DNA of 60,051 bases from Reticulitermes lucifugus (GCA_026260175.1 JAKCWW010001238.1:1-60051); one strand, 5' to 3'; counted from the stretch's first letter, positions 12,723 to 24,345 are shown. The notes: generated by a model not told the origin, from the letters alone. Numbers and translations: made by a program.

Positions 12723-13093
12723 TCTATATACAAAAAATGAAAGTATAATTACAAACATATAATTCTAACGTTAGAATAAGACCTTATTCTTTACAGTAGA
12801 AGGGCGATTATAAGAATTTTCACATCATAACCTCCTGTATACCTTCATAATACGTGTTTTAGACATATGAACCTTTATCCTTTACTCTACTAAAACACAG
12901 CATAAATTAGAAAATTCACGCTTTGTCAAGTAGACAAGAGAAAGGCAAGAGTAATTTGCTTCATGGTTTCAAAATTAAGTAATTTAACTCCATGAAGTAG
13001 AGATCTGCTTGAGAAGTTAACAGTTCGGCTATGCAGTATATCCCCTACATTTCACGCAACCCGTAGTTTCATCACCGTGTACACAACGGAAAG

Positions 13094-13415
13094 TCAATGG
13101 TCCCTAGAACCACAGGAATACAGGCCATAACCTCCCGCCCCCATTTCTTTAAGGTCAGTTTTAATATTATTCTCCCACCTATACCCCGGTCTTCCAAATG
13201 GTGTCTCATTCACGTTTTAGTATCAAACTCTTTATGCAATTCCCTCTACTTGAATGCGCGGCACATGCCACGCCCTTCTCGTCCTCCTTCATTTAATCAT
13301 CCTATTAATTTATGGCGAGGAGTACAAATTAAGAAGCGCTCAACACGAAACGTTATCCATCCTCTTGTTACTTTCTTTCTCCTCAGCACCGTATTCTGGA
13401 ACAGCCTCGGAGTTT
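13094..13415 (-). pseudogene. non-LTR retrotransposon RT, C-terminal relic
   Basis: The minus strand at 13216-13094 translates to NETPFGRPGYRWENNIKTDL, then KEMG and a stop. This matches the conserved C-terminal segment of a large insect non-LTR reverse transcriptase family, typically RPLGRPRRRWEDNIKMDL. Upstream, 13415-13217 still aligns in broken frames, with pieces such as LYSSP and RRAWHVPRIQ where the family has LYSSP and RWAGHVARMG. Several stops and frameshifts show it is dead. Only about the last 100 codons remain; no endonuclease or palm domain is seen. The family assignment rests on remembered consensus. Confidence 0.75.
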
Positions 13416-13429
13416 AGAAATGTAATTAT

Positions 13430-13491
13430 TTATATATATATATATATATTCAAATGACTCATATATATATATACATATATATATGAGTCAT
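13430..13491. repeat. (TA)n microsatellite with near-perfect palindrome
   Basis: An AT dinucleotide run is followed by a 38-bp near-palindrome (13454-13491) whose outer arms are ATGACTCAT and ATGAGTCAT around a TA core. It could extrude as a hairpin. The TGACTCA in both arms matches an AP-1 site, but this may be chance. Confidence 0.8.
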
Positions 13492-13711
13492 GTGAATTTT
13501 AAAGGATCTGAAATCAGCAGGTTTCTTTCTTTCGTTCTCCCACTTTCTTCATTTGTTTATTTCTTTTAAGTCTCTTCGATGATCCTTCTGTAGGCTCTGT
13601 GTAAGCCTACTCGTTGTCATTCAAATGTATGATCATCGGAAAATAAATTTTGGCGGAAAAACCAGTTTATGCATTAGCATATTTTAAGTGCAATATTTCC
13701 TGAAAAACAAA

Positions 13712-13717
13712 TTTATT
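13712..13717 (-). promoter_or_regulatory. AATAAA poly-A signal candidate
   Basis: The minus strand has AATAAA about 125 bases beyond the stop codon of the candidate last exon at 13840. Alone it is weak evidence, as AATAAA is common in AT-rich DNA. Confidence 0.25.
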
Positions 13718-13839
13718 AAACATGTGATGTTGATACAATTAGCACAACATCTAATATCATTCCTTCATTATGTTCCAGAAACAGTACATACTCCACTACT
13801 GCCTACGTGGCCACATTTTTAATTTCTTCTTTACGTACT

Positions 13840-14057
13840 TTACAGTTTCCGAATACCCTGTGCATCAAGCAACCTTCGTAACTCGGTAGTAGAAGAAGTT
13901 GCCTGTATAACACGGCTCATCTCATGACTCATATCACCAACACACGTACAAGACCGCGGATCCTTACTTCTTGCAGGAGAATTATGCTTCGGAAGCTGAT
14001 ATTCTTTCGGTGGTTCGAGAACAACTTTGTATTGCATGAAGCCCAAGATATTTATTG
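13840..14057 (-). CDS. candidate terminal exon, family unknown
   Basis: On the minus strand a possible acceptor (TTTCCATTTGTAATCACAG) ends just before 14057. The open frame enters in phase 1 and reads INILGFMQYKVVLEPPKEYQ, then LPKHNSPARSKDPRSCTC, and ends with ELRRLLDAQGIRKL and a TAA stop at 13840. About 72 residues, mixed in composition with many charged residues, not AT-driven. A poly-A signal candidate lies downstream at 13717-13712. I do not recognise a family. It could be the last exon of a minus-strand gene, a decayed element frame, or chance. Confidence 0.25.
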
Positions 14058-14172
14058 CTGTGATTACAAATGGAAAGCCTCTCGATCCACACACAGACGA
14101 ACAAAAAACCACATCCTTCACCATATGTCAGTAACTAGTGTCTATCATTCACGTTTGCTTAAAATACGGTAA

Positions 14173-15345
14173 ACGCGCTTAGCGTAGTTGCACTACTAGC
14201 AGAGGCACTAAGTGACCATGTCTAGAATTGTTCTGTCATACACGTCACACAAAAACTGAACTAAGCAATGTATAATGTCCCAGTGGCTTGAAAATATCTG
14301 CTGTGGACCTTGTAACTCATTAATCGATAAAATTATAAAATCAGAAATTCATCGTTTCTCATTGTATTCCTTCACAATAAATTATAAATTGACCTCACAA
14401 GTTCGAGTGAGTTCTTGCATATCTTAGATAAAAATTCGGTCTCCGGCCTGCATAACGGTGTTTTTACAACCAATTATAAACTAATCTCTACACTGCCGAA
14501 GAAACTATGATGGATTACATTCAAAATTGGAGCAACTCGTAATACCACCACAAGCTCTTACATAATATTTACATAAACTAAAGTTAAGCTCCCTTTTTCA
14601 TGCAGTACAGTAGCTCCATTCCGCTTTTTCCTTTTTCTTTAAAGAATTCCTCCCTGTTCTTGGATTCTCAAACTCATTACGGAAACAGGCTCTTTCTGTA
14701 TGAAAAATTGCAGGACACGGAAAAGTGGAAATTAAAAGAAATAAAGAAGGAAAAAATACATAAAGGCATTGAGAGAGGGAGGGAGGGAGGGAGGGAGAGA
14801 GGGAAGAAGAAGAATATGGAAACGAAATAGGTGATACTCTGAGACACAGCCAGGAACTATATGGGTTTCGCTGCTCTCCAACAGAGACGCTCAGAGTTCG
14901 TATAAATTTCTTTAAAATTCATTAGCCTGGAAATAATACTTCTATAATTGCATCCTACCACCGGAGTCTCAAAGAATGTATATTGTTACCGTGTTTCCGT
15001 TTCTCCTTTACTGCAAAGACATCTAAAATTTCGAAACAATATTCTCGTGTAGGGATTATTTATATGATAATACATCGTACAAGAACGACAATAGGTCCTG
15101 CTGCAGGAGTCCCTTCGCGTTCGGGCTGTACTTACATCTTTAACACTCTCGGACGTAGATGATGAAACATATGGTTATTTAATCATGCATAATATTACGA
15201 AGACTAAGGAGAGAATAAAGAACTATATTCCTTTGTATGTAATGTGTACTGGACGCATCACATTCATGTTATATCACAAAGAACGAATCATCCACTAGGA
15301 TGCTTTTACTGTACAATGATTGGTGAACAATAAATTCGAAAAAAA
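14173..15345. other. no gene; (GGGA)n purine run at 14768-14813
   Basis: AT-rich non-coding sequence. A GAGGGAGGGAGGGAGG-type purine microsatellite at about 14768-14813 creates the Arg/Glu/Gly-rich open frame there. Confidence 0.5.
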
Positions 15346-15480
15346 AGTGGAAGGAAGCTGTCGTGGCCCAATCTGAAATGCTATCCGGGAATTTGCCGGT
15401 AGTCTTAAAGATGCCAACATCAGTTAAGATAGCCGATCTACAAACCGAGATGTGAACTCATGACTTTCTGAAAATTGTCA
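15346..15480. mobile_element. SINE-D-like fragment
   Basis: It shares the string GAAGCTGTCGTGGCCC with GAAGCGATCGTGGCCT at 55540 and related pieces at 21070 and 52615. It is followed by a diverged region holding GATAGCCGATCTACAAACC, where the 55540 copy has GGCCGATGATCTTCCCC. I recall this as part of a tRNA-derived SINE common in insects, read from the minus strand. Confidence 0.45.
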
Positions 15481-17500
15481 GAAATGCTACAGGTCGAATC
15501 TGACATTCTGTATATAATTTCAGTGGCTAAATGTGTTGACAAATAATCTCTGAGCAAATCAAAGAACTTTCACAGCCAACGTTCTTATATTTTCATTTTC
15601 TGTTGCCTCTTAGCTAAACCTTCGAGTTCTGGAGTGAAAAGCAGAAATTGAAAATCTTCAAGGACGACTTTGCAATAGGTAGCTTCCTTCAGGAAAAGGT
15701 CATTCGAATGCGGAGTTTAAATTGATTAATAATGTCCTCGTAGCGCTGAGTGTGGAAATGTGTGAGGTTACTGCAAGGCGTCATGTACCCCACATGGCTT
15801 CATGTATACGATTCGTCTGTTCTGTCTTTCACCTTTCATTACACGTTCATACAGGTCAGTCATGGCTCTGAGATTCCTATTGTCACTGAATGTATAATTA
15901 TGATCTTTCGAGATTCTTTTCCGCGCTTTGGTGACGAAACAGTAAAAACACGCCTAGCAGCTTTGACATATATGTCTGCCCATCAGCATGTAACAACTCA
16001 CAATCAATTTTTTATAAGTTTTTGCACGTTTTCACAACTATTACGGTTCTCGGGATGAATAATAAAAGCGATTCTTAAAAGTCTAGAGACAGTAATGCTT
16101 CAAAACTGTTTACACTACACACACCCTAACACGTTAGATTTGTCCAACAACGTTAAATACAACTACATATTTGCCAAATTATGCCAGAACACCTATTCAA
16201 AATGGATTCTGCATCATAAAATAACAGTATGATTAGCTTATGCTGACATAAAGAGATAACATACCCACACTGGAATATAAATACAGTTTTAACCAAGTCC
16301 TTCTGTGAAGAATCGATAATAAAGTTGTGTTTTTGTATCGAAACAGGAAGACAAACGAAAGGTGTGACGTGATTTATGGTAATTTGATGGGCAAGGCAAT
16401 CGTACCGACACATGCGGGAAAAAGTGGCTATATGCTAGGGCGTACACTGTCTCAGATGTATCAAGTGAAAGAAATCGGTTGTTAGGCAGAGCTCTTTGCG
16501 TAGGCAACATAAGCTACATTATATTTTCATAACTTCAACGATGCGATAAAACACTGTAGCAGTAACAGTAAAAATGCGACCCATAGGTCAGTTGAGTCAT
16601 TACTACATATCAAAGAGTACTGCACTGTTTTAAATATAACCTCGTTTTGACACTTCAGAACACAGTGGTTACTACCTGTATCACCTATTTTATCATAAAA
16701 TAATCCGATTTTTGTCCACAGAATGCAGACTATTTCTCTGAGGCGACTCTTCCAATAAAGAGCGAATGTTTGCTACACAGGCAGTAACCGATTTATTTTT
16801 ATAGTGCAGTCTCACCGTGTTTAATGTGAAATAAAAACTGATTTATAACATATCACGTATATTAAGTTCAGCCGTGGTTTTCCTCGGTCTTAGAGCAAAT
16901 GCTAAGTTGGTACCCAAAATCCAGTTTTACTATATGATCTTCATGCACATCTCCGAAATAAAAACTTCAAAATTTTTCCCCGCCCAGCGTTATCTTTTCT
17001 TTTCATAATGCTGCCCCCGAAACACAAAACAGCCCAAATGCTCAACTACTACTCTTCTAAATAGTACTCCCAACAGTCCACTTCCCAAACTTTCACCTTG
17101 TTTTCAGCCTACCTTTACCAGAACAACGAAGGCGCACTGCATGGTCACCACCATTTCTTCTCCTCCTTCCCANCCCCAATCCAAAGTTCAACCTACGACG
17201 GTTTAAATGTCTTAAGGACGGCCAATCGTACTGCGTGACTACACGAACATTCATGTTATGTTTAGAAACATTACCGGTGCCCCTCATATGCAATAATATC
17301 AAAACAAAAATAGGAAGGGCACGAATTTCAGTCGAAATAAGCATGAATCTTGTGTCCGATACGTCACTTCTTTTATATATACCTGTATACTGAAGTCAAA
17401 ATTTAATTTTAAATGTTGTGATTTTAGGCTCCCAAGCAGTGGCTAAAAGATTTGTCTTCTTGGATGTGCTGTCTTCTTCAGTGTAGAAGATTATTTTGTC
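15481..17500. other. no gene identified; ambiguous base at 17173
   Basis: AT-rich, with only short open frames. Base 17173 is N. I see no repeat of the families listed here. Confidence 0.45.
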
Positions 17501-17545
17501 CTGAGATGGAGGCAGCAGGTTCCTCCGAAACAGTGGCAAATCTCT
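17501..17545 (+). ncRNA. hammerhead-like relic, GGAGG-helix family
   Basis: Reads CTGAGATGGAGG, a loop of CAGCAGGT type, then TCCTCCGAAACAGT. Helix II GGAGG/CCUCC is intact and GAAA is present at 17527-17530, but the CUGANGA box has lost a base. Inactive by core sequence. Confidence 0.45.
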
Positions 17546-18300
17546 TTAAGGGTAAACTGAATCGCATCCTAGAGAACAACCTTCACAGCCCCTAAGACGC
17601 CTCTCGTACACTTTTAAACGATCTTTGTAAAGCAACGCGAAGGCATGGTAGATGTTTCATTCTTGCACAAGACGATGTAAAATGTTTGTGTGTGGGTATG
17701 ACAGAGAATGTTGTAAATAAGTGCTGCCTCTTCTAGATGCATGTACACAATGTCAGGATACTTCTATCATTGAAATACTTGTGGCTGGTCGGAAACCTTT
17801 GTAAATCGGGTGAAGTATGGGACTTGGGACTTGTTTACGGAAAGGTGTGGTCAACCACACGCAATGCAGAAAGGCATCACCAGTACAGAAATTAAGCAAA
17901 CTAACAAACCTCCTGCCAGCTCTCTAAACTCCATATTAATATGGTATAAGCCAAACCCGAAGCACTAAATCACCTTGCCCAGCTGTAGACAATGAAATAA
18001 AAAACAATGTGTTATTTCCTTGAGTGCCTTCAGTGAGTACAGTGGCGGAATTTGGGTCGACTGTGGCAAAAAATCAAATTTACACAAAAAATTATAGCAA
18101 CGGCTTCAAGATTTATAACAACAAAGAGCTAACAGTAGCTTCACTACCGCCCCTGAACCACTGTCCAGTTAAAACTTGTAACGGCCTTCGAAGTTCTGCA
18201 TAACAACGTCTCCGGCCAACTACAAACTGTTCCGCGGAATACATGATGACATTAAAATCAAAATGGCATAATCTTATTAAAACACATTCTCTTAGTACTT
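17546..18300. other. no feature seen
   Basis: Non-coding; nothing recognised. Confidence 0.4.
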
Positions 18301-18812
18301 AGGCGCGTTCGCAAAATTGCGAAAAGCAACTATTAGCTTCGTCATGTCTGTCCGTCCCTCTGTCTATCTGTGAGCATGGAACAACTCGGCTCCCACTCGA
18401 AGGATTATCATTAAATTTGATATCTGAATATTTTTTGAAGACCTGTCAAGAAAATTCAAGTTTCATTAAAATCTGACATGTATAACGGGCACTTTACAAG
18501 ACGACCTACGTATATTTATGATAATATCTTGCTGAATTCTTCTCAGAATGAGAAACGTTTTAGACGAAAGTTGTAGAGAAAATTAAACACACGTTTTATG
18601 TTCAATAACTTTTTCCGAAAATCGTGCGGTTTGTGAGATAATGTGGAAATATTCGTTAGAGCCAGACAGACCACAGTTTAAAATAGGCCCTATAATACGG
18701 CGCATGCGCATTGCATGCTGGATAACCCAGCTACACACACACACACACTCCGAATATGTATAGGGCCTACTTACTGCTTTTTCACGGAAACAATGGTTAC
18801 GCGAACGCACCT
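18301..18812. mobile_element. TIR element F, copy 1 (full length)
   Basis: The ends AGGCGCGTTCGC and GCGAACGCACCT are inverted repeats. The body of about 512 bp matches copies at 20393 and 25303. A TCTGTCCGTCCC-type pyrimidine run and the phrase GAACAACTCGGCTCCCACT lie near one end. CGGCGCATGCGCAT lies near the other. There is no long frame, so it is non-autonomous. I found no target duplication, so the superfamily is open. Confidence 0.75.
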
Positions 18813-19807
18813 CAATATTACTTTTATACGTACATTGCCTGCTAGTTTCTTTTAGAGGCGAAAGAGGAAATTACAAGCCTGCTCCTGAAAATTCCTGTCT
18901 GATATGTCATGACGAGTATTCTGTTAGAAGTGCGATACCTATTCAGAACAGCCTGCCGCCTCCATTATGGTACCCCCATCATACCTCACCTACCATGACG
19001 ATGTCGGCAGCAGGTACCTCTATATGTCGGTATAGGTCTACGAGACTTCATGACATGATAGCACAGTTACAGCCGTGAGAACCTGCCCCTACTTCCAACT
19101 GGACCTCACAGAGCCCCCAACGGTTTTATATCCGCGCACTTGCGTATCAGGCTATCACAAACATTCACAGGCAAAACAAAAAAGAAATTACGGAGTTCAC
19201 TGCGTATACTACCAAAAAAAATCATGATAATGTATCTGACTTTTTGTACGTCTGTGTTTCATATAAGCACCAGCAACGAGATGTATCACTGGACATTCAG
19301 ACCTCTGCAGCAAGGTTCATACACACAACATACACAAACCGGAAATGTGTAAGTACCATATGAAGGCTCTTCACGTCCAGTTTCCATGTAGACACGTACG
19401 CACATGCCAATTAGAGAGCACAACAATATGTGCTGGACCCTCTGCATGACCTACCTTACACACATACATGCACATATATTTTGAGATGGAACTGACGGAT
19501 TTAATGAGCAACCTGAAGCGAATACAAGGACACGTTCATCTGGCGTGTCGTGTCATACGTGTACAGCTTATTAGTAATACGGCTTTTGTACTTCAAGACA
19601 TGCATCTGTGAAATTTAGCAACGTTACAATGATACGGCTGTCACAAATTGATTACAATTTTAGAAAACTGAAAATTAAGTACAATTAGCAGCAGAAAATA
19701 AACACTGTCTCTTGTCCTCAAGAGAGAATTAAAATATGTATAAATTCATAATTTCATATTCCCAAGCACTAATGATAGAGTGCAGCCTTTTACGATATGA
19801 CGCAGTG
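18813..19807. other. no feature seen
   Basis: Non-coding; no family recognised. Confidence 0.4.
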
Positions 19808-20029
19808 TTGATTGGTAATCAGACACCGACGTTTCGGAGGAGCTTTCTACCTCCATATTCAGCATGATCCAAGAAGATTACACTGAAGATGGAGGCAGGG
19901 TATTATTTTTGATCGTTTCAGAGCCCACTGGGAGGGCATATAATAAACGCCGATACAAGTAGTCCAAGAACACTACTGCAGATAGAAGCAAAAAATCCTC
20001 CGAAACGTCGGTTGCTAATTACCAATCTG
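19808..20029. mobile_element. inverted-repeat element, GGAGG-helix hammerhead family
   Basis: The left arm (about 19810-19840) and right arm (about 19996-20029) are inverted copies: ATTGGTAATCAG..ACCGACGTTTCGGAGG and CCTCCGAAACGTCGG..CTAATTACCAAT. Each arm ends in a hammerhead-like half facing inwards. The minus-strand motif at 19826-19866 has CUGAAUA (G8 lost), helix II GGAGG/CCUCC, GAAA and a GUC triplet. The plus-strand motif keeps only the 3' half. Confidence 0.6.
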
Positions 20030-20392
20030 AGAGTAATTTCATCTTCAAGTGTAAATATCTCATCTTTGTTCATTATTTGATACACAAAATAAGAACGAAA
20101 TTACAAGGAGCTCCACAATTTAAAGCAATATTGTCTTCTGAATGTGTGTAACAGCAATGTGTGTCAAAGCAGCGCGGGATATAATTACGAAAGAGAATTA
20201 TTCGCAAGGATTACCAAGATGCCATTTTACTCGTCAAATGTGACAAATTTCAGTACTTCATAACCACTAACAACTGGAATTAGACAGCATATTAATTATT
20301 CGTTTAAGAGCAGACGAAATTCGAGAAATATTTTTCTATTATTCTCTGCAAAATATTTCATTCCCCGGAGTCTTTTCTTTGTGTGGTTTATT

Positions 20393-20793
20393 AGGTGCGT
20401 TCGCAAAATTGCGAAAAGCAAATATTAGCTTTTTCATGCCTGTCTGTCCGTCCGTCTGTCTGTCTGTGTGTCAGTCCGTTCGCATGGAACAACTCGGTTC
20501 CCACTGGACGGATTTTCCTGAAATTTGATATGAGTATTTTTTCGAAAATACGTCGAGAAAAATCAAATTTCATTAAAATGTTACAAGAATAACGGATACT
20601 TTTCATGAAGACCTATGTACATTTATGATAACATCTCGCTGAATACTTTTTTGAATGAGAAATGTTTCAGAAAAAAGTTGTAGAGAAAATCAAAACACAT
20701 GTTTTATGTTCCATAACTTTATTTTCCGAAAATCCTACCGTTTATGAAATAATGTGGAAAAAGAGGGTAGAGCGAGAGAACCACAATTTTAAG
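20393..20793. mobile_element. TIR element F, copy 2 (3'-truncated)
   Basis: Starts AGGTGCGTTCGCAAAATTGC and follows copy 1 closely to about 20793, then stops before the second terminal repeat. Open frames on both strands here are by-products of the repeat (IRYSCNILMKFDFS-like). Confidence 0.75.
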
Positions 20794-21062
20794 TGTTGTT
20801 TTACACAAGGGTGTAGCTTGGATATTTAACGACGCTGTCGGAATCCCACGCTACTGTATATGAAGTCGAAAAATTGCATAACTGTTTATGTAGTGAAACA
20901 TATCTTAAACTAAAATTGGTCATAAGGAAACCAGTCTTTGGTGGTAAACTTTTAAAGTCCCGTGGATCCACATTTCAAGTACCTGTATCAAATGGAACCT
21001 TCCTGCAACGGAAAAAATTCGGTCTCTTTTGGTTCCGTTATAGGCAGGTTTCACTGTAAAAA

Positions 21063-21180
21063 ATTCGAAAGGAAGCGGAAGAAGTGACTGTGGCCTAGTT
21101 TTAGATAGAAGGCCGCAATTTACCTTGTAGAACTTCAGTCACTACAGTCCGTGTGTCAGTCAAGATTCCAACCAGGCACT
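21063..21180. mobile_element. SINE-D-like fragment, weak
   Basis: GAAAGGAAGCGGAAGAAGTGACTGTGGCCTAG is a diverged version of the SINE-D phrase GAAGCGATCGTGGCCT. The rest is too eroded to align by eye. Confidence 0.3.
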
Positions 21181-21634
21181 AACCAAAAAAAGAATCTCCA
21201 TTAGCATTACTGCTTGGGCCAGATTGTTCGGAAATGGTAAAGCCAATCGGGTAAATGCATTAACATTATCAGGAAAACAGACCGAGTTAGTAAAATAATA
21301 CTGTAGGTCGAAATTGTTATTGTTCTTTCGGTAGTCTTTTGAATGCGCACACAAACAATAGCGGAAATTCTATGATACAAAGTGAAAATATTTTTAAAAA
21401 TCAGTACATGCAGTTCATAAAATGCTGTGGACACATAAATATACATCTTAATCGTCGTCTGTCTCAGTACTACACAACATATTGGATACTCACATTGGAC
21501 TATATAAGCTATACGCTGCATGTTTAAACACAAGTGTCATCCTCGAGCGTCTTTCGACAAACCACCAGTAGTGCAATCCGTTCAACTTATGAAAAACTGC
21601 GAAAGATATTCCATAAATAAAAAACTTTATTCGG
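21181..21634. other. no feature seen
   Basis: Non-coding sequence between repeats. Several overlapping short frames on both strands are not gene-like. Confidence 0.4.
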
Positions 21635-21636
21635 TA

Positions 21637-21883
21637 CAGTAGAACCCCCGTATCCGCGGTTTCAGTTATCCGCGGTTTACAGCGGTCCGAAAATATTAAC
21701 ACATTCACTGCCAAAGTCGACCATGGTCGATTTAAGCATTTACGTTTTAATTTGCCAGCGTCGACTTTAGTCGATCTAAAGTTTACTCTGCGCTTTTATA
21801 TATAGGGTTCGCTACTATCCGCGGTTTCGATCATCCGCGGTAGGTCTTGGAACGTATCACCCGCGGATACGTGGGGACTACTG
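21637..21883. mobile_element. pogo/Tigger-like MITE with TA target duplication
   Basis: The left end is TACAGTAGAACCCCCGTATC. The right end reversed is TACAGTAGTCCCCACGTATC. Both continue into CGCGG, giving terminal repeats of about 25 bp. TA flanks it at 21635-21636 and 21884-21885. Subterminal ATCCGCGGTTTC motifs recur in both halves, as in Tigger-like ends. The central 100 bp is unlike the rest and holds the palindromes TCGACCATGGTCGA and TCGACTTTAGTCGA, perhaps a nested insert. No transposase. Confidence 0.85.
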
Positions 21884-22063
21884 TATATAAATGTTCACAT
21901 TTTTTTCAGCGTCACAGCACATTACAATAACATCTAAAGACACTTACCTTGAAACATATACTGTGCACGCGGGTGAATAAACAAAATATACTGTTTGTAG
22001 CACAATAAGAAATAATAAGGTAGCCTAGTTTCACCCTTTAAAGGCGAAAAAAATTAAAGTACT

Positions 22064-22325
22064 TTTCTATCCAATGCTCCCCAACTTCCGAAAGAACATT
22101 GCTTTTTGGAACGTTCCCACGCTTCGCCGGTTTGTCGTTCTGGTCAGAGCAACATGTAAATAGAGATGAGTGGAACGATACTGACATGAGAAAACCGAAA
22201 TACTCGAAGAAAAACCCGTCCCAGTGCCACTGTGTCCACTACAAGTCACATACACTGGCTTCCGATCGAACCCGGGACGCCGCGGTGAAAGGCCTGCAAC
22301 CAACCGCCAGAGCCATCGCACGGGC
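22064..22325 (-). mobile_element. SINE-A copy (tRNA-derived), near full length
   Basis: On the minus strand it begins CGTGCGATGGCTCTGGCGG (A-box-like) and has CCCGGGTTCGATC (B-box-like) about 50 bp later. It is followed by CACAGTGGCACTGGGACGGG and, near the end, GGAACGTTCCAAAAAGCAAT and GGGGAGCATTGGATAG. The copy at 53308 matches the whole length. Open frames on both strands here (GLSPRRPGFDRKPV and SDRTRDAAVKG) are repeat translations, not genes. Confidence 0.85.
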
Positions 22326-23468
22326 TTGAAAGATGAAAATTAACCTCTATTATACATATATATTCATTTCATAACGCGCAGTAAATACATTCCATCTCGG
22401 TTATAAAAAACAATAATTTAATGCTATATAGCCAAATAATCGCTGTTCTGAGATCCATAAACTTCGTCCGGGAGAATGTACAGTTTTTGGATATTAAATG
22501 TTATGATAACTAAGGTAGCTACTGGGCCCTAATAACACAGCATGGAGCAGCAGCAGCAACGACAATGACCCTTTTAACAAGAACATCCTATTTCTATGAA
22601 CAGGTCAAGATAATTAAATCCGAACTGCTTTCCATCTGTCATATCTGTTTTCGTACCTTAATATGCGTTATCAGCACGATCTGTCAAATACACTTCACAA
22701 ATAACGAACGACCAAAAGCAAGTACCTTCCAGGACTAGAATTTATGAAATCGTATGGTAATTTTGCTAATAAAAATTCCGTTCACAAGAGGACAGCCCAT
22801 AAGACAGCTGCTTTGAATGGTCACACTGCCTTATACCTGCGCTGATGTTCTAGTTCACGATAAAATATTGGAACCGCCTCATGTAGGGTTAACATAATAT
22901 ATCTTGGTACGGTGCCTGAACGGAAGAGAATTTCTTTCATGGAAGATGACATTGATAGACAAAGGATAAATTGGTTTCAGAAGGGGAATGACTGTGACAA
23001 AAAAATTATAGGCGTAGGTGTGGGGAAGGAAACAGGCTTGCACATTCATATGTCCTGGCACGTTCACAAAAACACATACTTACCCCTACACAGAAAGGGA
23101 ACGAATATATGAAGAAAAGCAGGATGTGGAGTAACAATGACAAAAGAATATAACAAAGTGGGAGGAAGAGAGAATGAAGAGAAATCGTATAACTGGATGA
23201 CAAATTATTGCCATTACTCCGGTGGTCTCTTATACTGTTCAGCAAGTCTTCTCATGGTGGATGAAATATTAATGTACGTTGTTTGTTCGCTCGTGCACAT
23301 GTCTGTTCGAAGGCGTGGTTGTTGTGATACATGGCCTAGACAAAGTTCGATTCTCCGGTGATGGTATTTGTTCTCATAGCTTGACGAGAGACTTACCGAC
23401 AGACTGATTTAGTTTAGGTTCACTACAGTCACTTAATTCTGATGACACTTAAGATACAAGGTTTCTCG
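22326..23468. other. no gene identified
   Basis: Non-coding; open frames are short and overlap on both strands. Confidence 0.4.
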
Positions 23469-23652
23469 ATTACGCCGCCGTGTCGACTGGTAAAAGTTAT
23501 CGAAGTTTTGGAGGAACTTGCTGTCTCCATCTTCGGGGTCCAAGAAACCATAAGTCTTCGACTGTGAACTTTGTGGACCCTGAAGACGGAGACAGCAAGC
23601 TCCTCCGAAACGTCGATGACTAGACCTATTTACTTATCGACGCAGCGTCATA
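23469..23652. mobile_element. snap-back repeat, GGAGG-helix hammerhead family
   Basis: The arms of about 50 bp (23493-23542 and 23574-23623) are inverted copies around a loop of 31 bases. Similarity extends outwards into CGCCGTGTCGACTGG. The plus arm holds CTGAAGA (23580-23586), helix II GGAG..CTCC, GAAA (23607-23610) and CGTC, a complete hammerhead-like core with a GUC triplet. Helix I is poorly paired. The minus arm has the matching motif with a CCGAAGA box. Confidence 0.65.
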
Positions 23653-23959
23653 CCTTGAGAGATATAAACTTTCAGCAACACCCCTGTAGAAACCTCAGAT
23701 CTCGCTTTGATGTCACTGCTACTTTGCGAATGTGACTAATCACATAACACACACGCGTATATACCCATAAACATGCATTAACTCGTGTGAATGTGTGTAA
23801 ATATGCCGACCAATGCAAGGTTGTACACAGGCCTAAAGCATCACATTTCCGTAACAGAGTAGTTCGCAGGACTGACATATACAGTGTTCCTGACAGAACT
23901 TTCAGGTACACTTTGTCTCCCATAAACCCAACATAGTCTGGTTATACAAGCAGCTTTCA

Positions 23960-24345
23960 ATCATTTATTCCACTTTAGAGCTCGGTTTCTTAGTTTTATC
24001 CAAGGGAGAGGATAGGGTAGGGGAATGAGGTCGATTCTTGTGGTTGGGGTACCAGGCGCGATAGTTCGTTGCCTAGCTGCCCTGGGGCTACCAACCAATT
24101 TGCGTAAAGTGGCGAAAAGTGAAGCCTGAATCAATATGCTAGAAAGAGAAAGAGAGGAAAAGGGAGAGAGAGAGTGCCGTGGGTGTCTCGCGTGACAAGT
24201 ATCTCTCGACCTCTGAGAGGTCACGACTGTGGGCCAGGCAAGGAACAACGAGAGGTCACCCCGTTCTCGCCCGCGGTGTGGCCGTCGACACCGTTCAGGA
24301 GCACAACACGCATGGAACAGAGACAAGTGAATCGTGGCTGTACAA
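23960..24345. other. GC-rich, CpG-containing island, unidentified
   Basis: Clearly GC-richer than the surroundings, with many CG dinucleotides and open frames on both strands (121 codons on the minus strand at 23961-24326; Pro, Arg and Ser-rich). It includes a GAGAGAGAG purine run at 24142-24172. It may be a promoter or 5' exon region, or an unrecognised repeat. No domain is recognisable. Confidence 0.3.

Noticed and set aside
4840..14057. The 4840-5003 or 13840-14057 candidate exons as downstream Ddr exons
   Set aside because: Neither resembles the rest of the Ddr ectodomain or its kinase domain, and the intron phases (1) do not match the phase-0 end of the Ddr exon.
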